Assembly (NCBI GenBank): GCA_030609605.1
Contig: JAUWBY010000066.1
Span: 1 to 9,816 of the forward strand
DNA from: Candidatus Eiseniibacteriota bacterium
GTDB lineage: Bacteria; Joyebacterota; Joyebacteria; Joyebacterales; Joyebacteraceae
Length of the DNA: 9,816 nt
Reading direction: 5' to 3'
Shown: one piece after another, positions 5,189 through 9,816 of the stretch
Layout: the number at the start of each line of letters is the position of its first letter
Position numbering within the stretch: the first letter of the stretch is position 1
The notes under the pieces: generated by a model
Told to the model about the DNA's origin: nothing
The model's input: the letters and a program-made list of their open reading frames with translations, nothing else
Databases searched by the model: none
Program-made: the position numbers and the translations under genes

Positions 5189-7342
5189 CTACGGCAGCCC
5201 CTTCCTCCTGCGTAGCGTCCACTCGACACCGAGGAGTCCGACGAAGGCCGTCAGAAGCCACGGTGAGTCCCACACTTCTATCTCCCGGGCAGCAAGCCGT
5301 GTCATCCACGCCAGCGGCACGGAGTCCGGGAATCCGTCGAGTGTCTCCGGTGTGAAGTACCCGCCACCACTCTCTTCTCCAAGCTTCCTCAGGAGCGCGG
5401 GTCGCCTTCTGACCTCGGAGTCCTCCAGACTGAACTCCTCCACGGTGAACTCTCCCCGATCCGACCCCACGATCTCCCCCGCTACCTCGGCAGTAGCTTC
5501 GTACAGGTACCGCCCCGGAGCAAGAGGCTCAAGGTCAACCCTGTAGAAGTCGCCGTCTGACTCGAGGCCCAACGACCTCACCGGCGCAGCGCCTTCTCCA
5601 CGTACGATATCAACCGTGACCTGGGCGTCGCGTGTCAGCCTGAAATCATCCCCGTAGACCTGCGCGGACAGCCTCACCGTCTCTCCCGTGGAGTAGACAT
5701 CCTTGTCGGTCTCTGCGACCGTCCGCTCGAGCTCTCCTCTGGCCGTGAGCCAGCGCGCGGAGTTTGCTAGAAATCTATCATAAAGATCCACATCGTCGGG
5801 TCCCGACAGTTTCCACCTCCATATCCCATCCGCGAGAACGGTTACCACTCCACCTGCCCCTCGCCTGGCCGAAACGACCAAGGGGATGCTCTCGCCAAGT
5901 GCTCCGATCCCCGAAAGCAGCACGTCGGCGTATGGAGCCGGTTCCCACGGCGACTCCAAGGGCATCCATACCGGAGGCAGTGAGTCCCAGAACTCGACAT
6001 TCGCCATGCGGTCACCGGCGACACGCATGATCTGTGAGATCTCACCTCGCTCGGTGAGTCGCGCGCGCGTCTCCCGGATTCCGCCCGCAGGTGTTCCAGA
6101 CGCGACGACCGGGAGAATGTCAGCGAGGCCAGAGATGGTCGACCCCACTACCATCAGTCCGCCTCCCCTGTCCTCGACAAAGCCCCGGAGCCAGTCGTCC
6201 GGCAGTGACAGCCGATCGTAAGGACACGAAAGAATGACGAGATCGTACTCGAACAGCGCGGCGCGTGTCGGTGGGAGACTCGGTTCCGCCACGGCCCGCG
6301 CGCCTTCCAGCAGCGCGAGAGTCGTGACGTCAACATTCCCGTCGGCCTCGAGCTCGCGCGCCAGAAACGCATAATCCCATCCCGGACGCGAGGTCAGCAG
6401 CAGAACCTTGATTCTCCCCTTGACGGCGTTCGTCGCTGCCACACGGGTGTTGTTCGCACTCGACAGTTCACCAGGCGCCTCCGGGATCGACACCGTGTAG
6501 CGGTGCACACCGGGCGAGCCGGGCACCACCCTGAACGTCAGCTCGGTCTCCTCACCTGTAGCTGACAGGGTGAGCGTTCTGGAGTCGAGAAGAGTGTTAC
6601 CTTCTCTGAGTTCTATGACGGTCTGCATCTCGCCGAACCCCACGCTCGACACGCGGACGCGGATCGGAAGCGATTCTCCGGCGTACGATATCCGATTCGT
6701 CGCAACCTCTCTCACCGCGATGTCCGGTCCACTTTCAGAACTACCAAGACCAATCGTGAAGATCGGAACTCCCAGGCTGATACCTTCGCCGTAAGGGCTA
6801 CGTCCTCTGTTGTTCGCTCCGTCGGTCGCAAGGACGACGGCTCCAAGATTCCTCCCCGCGGTTTCACGTGCCAGCATCCGAAGGGCGCTCCCGATATCGG
6901 TCGCTTCACCGTCGAATGACCCCGGCTGCTCCACAGAAAAGCGCCCGGTCGGAAGCTCGACCGACTCGCCGGAGAAAGCGAATGCTATTATCTCGGCGTC
7001 GTGCGCCACTCTGGGAAGAATGATCTCGTTCAGGAGTGTTATCGCCTCGTCTCCGCGCGAAGCCCCGGCTGTGCCGTCTTCGATGGCCATACTCCTCGAG
7101 GAGTCGATGAGAACGGCTACGATCGGACGCTCGGTCAAGGTCCTCGTCAGCGACAGGATCGGTTCCGCAAGAGCGAGGGCGAGAACGACCACGGCAGCCA
7201 CTCTGAGCACAATGAGAAGACGCTTGAGCGATGGGCTGACGGATGCGGGTGTGTGCCGGTAGAGCCACAGCACGGCGGGAATCGCCGGCACCAGGAGTGC
7301 CAGGAAGAACCACCCGTGGGGTTGATTCGTAAGCAGCGTCAC
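5189..7342 (-). CDS. Membrane-anchored VWA-domain protein with amidotransferase-like domain (BatA-like N-terminus)
   Basis: 717 residues, no enzymatic role expected; probably a metal-dependent protein-binding platform on the inner membrane. Two N-terminal hydrophobic segments (about 11-28 and 41-61) resemble the BatA-type anchor. A VWA domain follows (about 72-215) with an intact metal-ion-dependent adhesion site: DSSRS at 80-84, Thr148 in ATDIGSAL and Asp174 in ATDGANN. Residues about 220-300 look like a CARDB-type beta domain (SSANNTRVA near 294-302). Residues about 310-535 resemble a class-I glutamine amidotransferase fold (VILSCPYD 369-376, GGGLMVVGS 393-401), but no GxCxG nucleophile elbow is present, so it is probably non-catalytic. 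A further beta domain (about 545-635) and a C-terminal membrane segment (about 693-708) complete it. The start is GTG, overlapping the upstream stop (GTGA), with GAGG 9 bases before it. Such proteins often accompany MoxR ATPases and DUF58 proteins; none is in this window. Confidence 0.88.
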   Translation of the reverse strand: MTLLTNQPHGWFFLALLVPAIPAVLWLYRHTPASVSPSLKRLLIVLRVAAVVVLALALAEPILSLTRTLTERPIVAVLIDSSRSMAIEDGTAGASRGDEAITLLNEIILPRVAHDAEIIAFAFSGESVELPTGRFSVEQPGSFDGEATDIGSALRMLARETAGRNLGAVVLATDGANNRGRSPYGEGISLGVPIFTIGLGSSESGPDIAVREVATNRISYAGESLPIRVRVSSVGFGEMQTVIELREGNTLLDSRTLTLSATGEETELTFRVVPGSPGVHRYTVSIPEAPGELSSANNTRVAATNAVKGRIKVLLLTSRPGWDYAFLARELEADGNVDVTTLALLEGARAVAEPSLPPTRAALFEYDLVILSCPYDRLSLPDDWLRGFVEDRGGGLMVVGSTISGLADILPVVASGTPAGGIRETRARLTERGEISQIMRVAGDRMANVEFWDSLPPVWMPLESPWEPAPYADVLLSGIGALGESIPLVVSARRGAGGVVTVLADGIWRWKLSGPDDVDLYDRFLANSARWLTARGELERTVAETDKDVYSTGETVRLSAQVYGDDFRLTRDAQVTVDIVRGEGAAPVRSLGLESDGDFYRVDLEPLAPGRYLYEATAEVAGEIVGSDRGEFTVEEFSLEDSEVRRRPALLRKLGEESGGGYFTPETLDGFPDSVPLAWMTRLAAREIEVWDSPWLLTAFVGLLGVEWTLRRRKGLP

Positions 7343-9816
7343 CGTCTGTCGCCTCGTTCGTTGCCCACAGATTCGTCGCCGGTAAGCTCGTCGCCGGCAA
7401 GAACGACCGTCTTCCAGCTCTTCCCAACCTTCTCCACAATGAACTCGACCGTGCTGTCGGGCGCAAGGACCGCGCTGACGGGCTCGGCCTCATGCTGCAC
7501 GTCGGCCCCGGGCGGAACCATCGCCACGAAGCGGACCGCGAGTCGCGGGAATCTCGCATCTGTCGTCACTCTGTAGACCCCGCCGTCTTCATCTTCGTTG
7601 ACCTCGAAGAAGATCTGCATCGAGCCCTGGCCCACTTGCACGGGCGCCGAGACCTGCGGAAGCCCCGAAGGGAGCGCGGGGCGAATCGTGATCGTCCCCG
7701 CCAAGAGATCCGGGTGAATGCCCAGATAATCCTGGTAGAAATTCCTGAGGAACTCCGCCAGACTCCACGCTTGGGAGACCGCCCCCGCTACATTCTCTTC
7801 GCCATCCCGGGGGACACCGTTCCTGAGCTCGGGCAACGTTCCCGCCGCTCCCTCATCGAAGATGAGATCTCTGAGCACACGCGTCTGTGCCCATGCTTCC
7901 GAGATGCGGCCCTCCGCTACCATGGCACTCACGACCGGACCGGTCAGCCACACCCAGACATCCCCGTTGTGATACGCCTCATCGAAGTGATAGTGATCCA
8001 GGTCGAGATGCCGCGGATGGAAATCGGAATCCGCCGGTGCAAGCGAGGTTACGCCATGGGGCAACACGCACGTCCGGCTGACGGCATCGAGCACGGACCT
8101 CTGCCGGTCCTTCGATAGAAGGGACGCGCCGTCATCTGCCGGAGCCTTGACGCCCCGCGGGGCTCTCTCCTCCCAAGGGACCGTCAGCGCGAACACCTGG
8201 TTGGGCCGAGGCCTGCGGTCGGGCGTGCCGTCCGCATTGATATGGTCGTACAGCGCGCCTGTCTCTTCGTCCCAGAAGAGCTGTCCGAACGACGTTCTGA
8301 CCTTCTCCGCTGTCTCCCGCCAGCGTACTGACAGGGTCTCGTCACCCGTGACCTCCGCGATACGCGCACCGGATTCGAGAGCCGTGTACCAGAGCGCCTG
8401 AACGTCCACGGCCCGATCTCCACGGGGTGAGAAGGGTCCATTCTCGTTGCATGCATCCATCCAGGTTTCCGCGTCACCGTGTATGCAGAAGCTATGCTCG
8501 TCCACGCGGTGGGAGAGCGCTCCCTCGATCGCGCGTTCCACAACTGGGAGGATCCGCTTCGCGAACTTCCTGTCGCCGGAGTAGAGGAGGTACTCGTATG
8601 CCTCCCGAATGAACCACCACGTGCCGTCAGCCGTGTTGTAGTGCACCTCCCCCGGCATCGCCAGATTCGGTATGCGTCCGAACGACCGATCAGTCTCGTC
8701 CTTGCACTGCATGCCGGCGAACGTGTCGAGGATTTCCTTCGCCGCCGCCAGCTGACCGTGCACCAGACAAGCTCCGGGAAGCGAAATGAATGTGTCACGT
8801 CCCCAGTAGCTCGGAAACCAGTGAAGACCTGCGAAGATCCCGAGCCCCATCTGGTTCATCATGAGCGCGTCAAGTGAAGCTGCAGCCCATTGCAGAGCGC
8901 GATCGTAGTCAGTGTCATTGCTTGAAACGGCAACTCGGTCGAGAAGCTCCGCGATTCTTCGCATCTTCACATCGTAGAACCCGAACTCGTCCTCGACTCC
9001 CCTGAGCGCGAGATCTCTGGCCTCATCGAGCGTGTCGCCTACAGCCGCGGCGAATGTCACACTCGACGTCAGCCCGTCCGGTCCGGCCAAGTCGAACTGG
9101 ATCCGCCCGGGCACGAACGGCACCGCCGATGCCATAGTGCGCCTCGCGGAATCCCGTCCGTAGCTCGTTTCCCTGTAGGCCGCTTCCGGGGCGAACTCGG
9201 ACGGCCTGTCACAGGCGATCGCGAGCCAGACGGGCCAATTCTCATCCGGAGTGCGCTCCACGTGATCGAGCCTTCGCACTGCCAGGACGCTCTTAGTCGG
9301 ATCCCATCGCACATCGTAGTCCGGCCTCACTTCCTCCCATATGCTCCTGATATCCACTCTAGGGGAAAACGAATACTGCCCGCTGTAGGCCGTGGAATAG
9401 GTAATGATGAGAAGGTTTTCGGTGTCGGCCAGAAATATCGTCTCGGTCGTTCTCTCCGCGATAAACTCGCACGTCATGCTCTGCGGCAGAATGCAGGCGT
9501 TCCTCAAGCCCCAGGCCTGAGCCGGCATGTCTCCCAGCGAGAACTCCCAACCCTCCAGGAATTTGTGCAGCTCAACGGTGAGACCTCTGTAGTTTCTCTC
9601 GCGTGCGTGCCCCGTCTCGCCGGCGAAGTAGGCCTTTGCCTTGTTCGTCAGTATGAACTCGCGAGATTCATTGGGACCGTGCACGATCTGGAGACCGTGG
9701 CGATGCCCTTTTCGTTTGAGCAACTTCCCTGCCACCCTTCTGAAAGCGAAAGAGCGCCGGTCTTCTCCCTGCCCGACGCCCTCCACTGAGTCAACATCGT
9801 TCACACCCGCGCGCCG
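7339..9816 (-). CDS. Amylo-alpha-1,6-glucosidase / glycogen debranching-type glycosidase (5' end probably beyond the window)
   Basis: Probably hydrolyses alpha-1,6 branch linkages of glycogen or a related alpha-glucan in the cytoplasm. Residue numbers count from the GTG at 9804. Residues about 45-275 resemble the beta-sandwich N-domain of bacterial/archaeal debranching enzymes (REFILTN near 48-54, then NYRGL at 71-75). Residues about 290-695 form the (alpha/alpha)6 catalytic barrel with family landmarks: GLHWFPSYWGRDTFISLPG (326-344), NTADGTWWF (390-398), ETWMDA (446-451, Asp450 the likely general acid), NQVFAL (535-540), LPHGVTSLAP (581-590), HNGDVWVWLTGP (612-623), LPEL (Glu659 the likely second catalytic acid) and SQAWSLAEF (677-685). 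A C-terminal beta-rich domain follows, then a short repeat tail. The frame stays open to the window edge and no SD sequence precedes the GTG at 9804, so the true start may lie outside. No signal peptide is visible. The stop overlaps the next gene by 4 bases. The debranching family is clear; the exact substrate is inferred. Confidence 0.9.
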   Translation of the reverse strand, partial: RRAGVNDVDSVEGVGQGEDRRSFAFRRVAGKLLKRKGHRHGLQIVHGPNESREFILTNKAKAYFAGETGHARERNYRGLTVELHKFLEGWEFSLGDMPAQAWGLRNACILPQSMTCEFIAERTTETIFLADTENLLIITYSTAYSGQYSFSPRVDIRSIWEEVRPDYDVRWDPTKSVLAVRRLDHVERTPDENWPVWLAIACDRPSEFAPEAAYRETSYGRDSARRTMASAVPFVPGRIQFDLAGPDGLTSSVTFAAAVGDTLDEARDLALRGVEDEFGFYDVKMRRIAELLDRVAVSSNDTDYDRALQWAAASLDALMMNQMGLGIFAGLHWFPSYWGRDTFISLPGACLVHGQLAAAKEILDTFAGMQCKDETDRSFGRIPNLAMPGEVHYNTADGTWWFIREAYEYLLYSGDRKFAKRILPVVERAIEGALSHRVDEHSFCIHGDAETWMDACNENGPFSPRGDRAVDVQALWYTALESGARIAEVTGDETLSVRWRETAEKVRTSFGQLFWDEETGALYDHINADGTPDRRPRPNQVFALTVPWEERAPRGVKAPADDGASLLSKDRQRSVLDAVSRTCVLPHGVTSLAPADSDFHPRHLDLDHYHFDEAYHNGDVWVWLTGPVVSAMVAEGRISEAWAQTRVLRDLIFDEGAAGTLPELRNGVPRDGEENVAGAVSQAWSLAEFLRNFYQDYLGIHPDLLAGTITIRPALPSGLPQVSAPVQVGQGSMQIFFEVNEDEDGGVYRVTTDARFPRLAVRFVAMVPPGADVQHEAEPVSAVLAPDSTVEFIVEKVGKSWKTVVLAGDELTGDESVGNERGDRR
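7357..7401 (-). repeat. Three 15-base in-frame repeats at the 3' end of the debranching enzyme gene
   Basis: Three consecutive 15-base units (7387-7401, 7372-7386, 7357-7371) encode LAGDE, LTGDE and SVGNE near the C-terminus of the debranching enzyme. The first two units match at 13 of 15 bases and the third is more diverged. The acidic tail lies after the last recognisable domain and is probably a disordered extension produced by local duplication. It ends 15 bases before the start codon of the next gene, and the diverged copy also contains the CGAGG-like sequence region just upstream of that start. Confidence 0.7.

Noticed and set aside
1..9816. CRISPR arrays, tRNA or rRNA genes, insertion sequences
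   Set aside because: No regularly spaced direct repeats with unique spacers, cloverleaf or conserved rRNA segments, transposase-like protein, or terminal inverted repeats were seen.

Overview
The window is GC-rich and carries one set of co-directional genes, all read from the minus strand. Nothing convincing is coded on the plus strand. In transcription order (high to low coordinates) they are: a glycogen debranching-type glycosidase (left open at the window edge), a membrane-anchored von Willebrand factor A (VWA) protein with an amidotransferase-like domain, an exported lamin-tail/FlgD-type surface protein, a small probable outer-membrane barrel protein, a large exported protein joining a ComEA-like helix-hairpin-helix (HHH) domain to a probable outer-membrane beta-barrel, and the first 61 codons of a PreT/GltD-like Fe-S flavoprotein cut by the window start.

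The host is probably a diderm bacterium from a little-cultivated, GC-rich lineage of or near the Fibrobacteres-Chlorobi-Bacteroidetes (FCB) group, such as an Eisenbacteria-, Krumholzibacteria- or Latescibacteria-like phylum. This is inferred from the combination of lamin-tail domains, a C-terminal FlgD-like Ig fold, BatA-like VWA proteins and an HHH-barrel protein. There is no rRNA or marker gene here to prove it.

The first five genes look like one transcription unit. The glycosidase stop and VWA start overlap (GTGA). The VWA and lamin-tail genes are about 50 bases apart. The lamin-tail stop codon lies inside the Shine-Dalgarno (SD) sequence of the next gene (TAGGAGG). The HHH-barrel gene most likely starts at a TTG within the end of the gene before it. 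A 125-base gap containing a 28-base tandem duplication and a GC hairpin then separates the PreT-like gene, which has its own good ribosome binding site.

The first two genes point to alpha-glucan (glycogen) debranching and to an inner-membrane protein-interaction platform. The next three look like a cell-envelope module: one secreted multidomain protein and two predicted outer-membrane proteins, one of which has a periplasmic fold usually associated with DNA binding. Whether these three form one assembly is inference. A recurring oddity is that short in-frame tandem repeats sit at signal peptides, linkers and C-termini of several of these genes, while the domain cores look ordinary.
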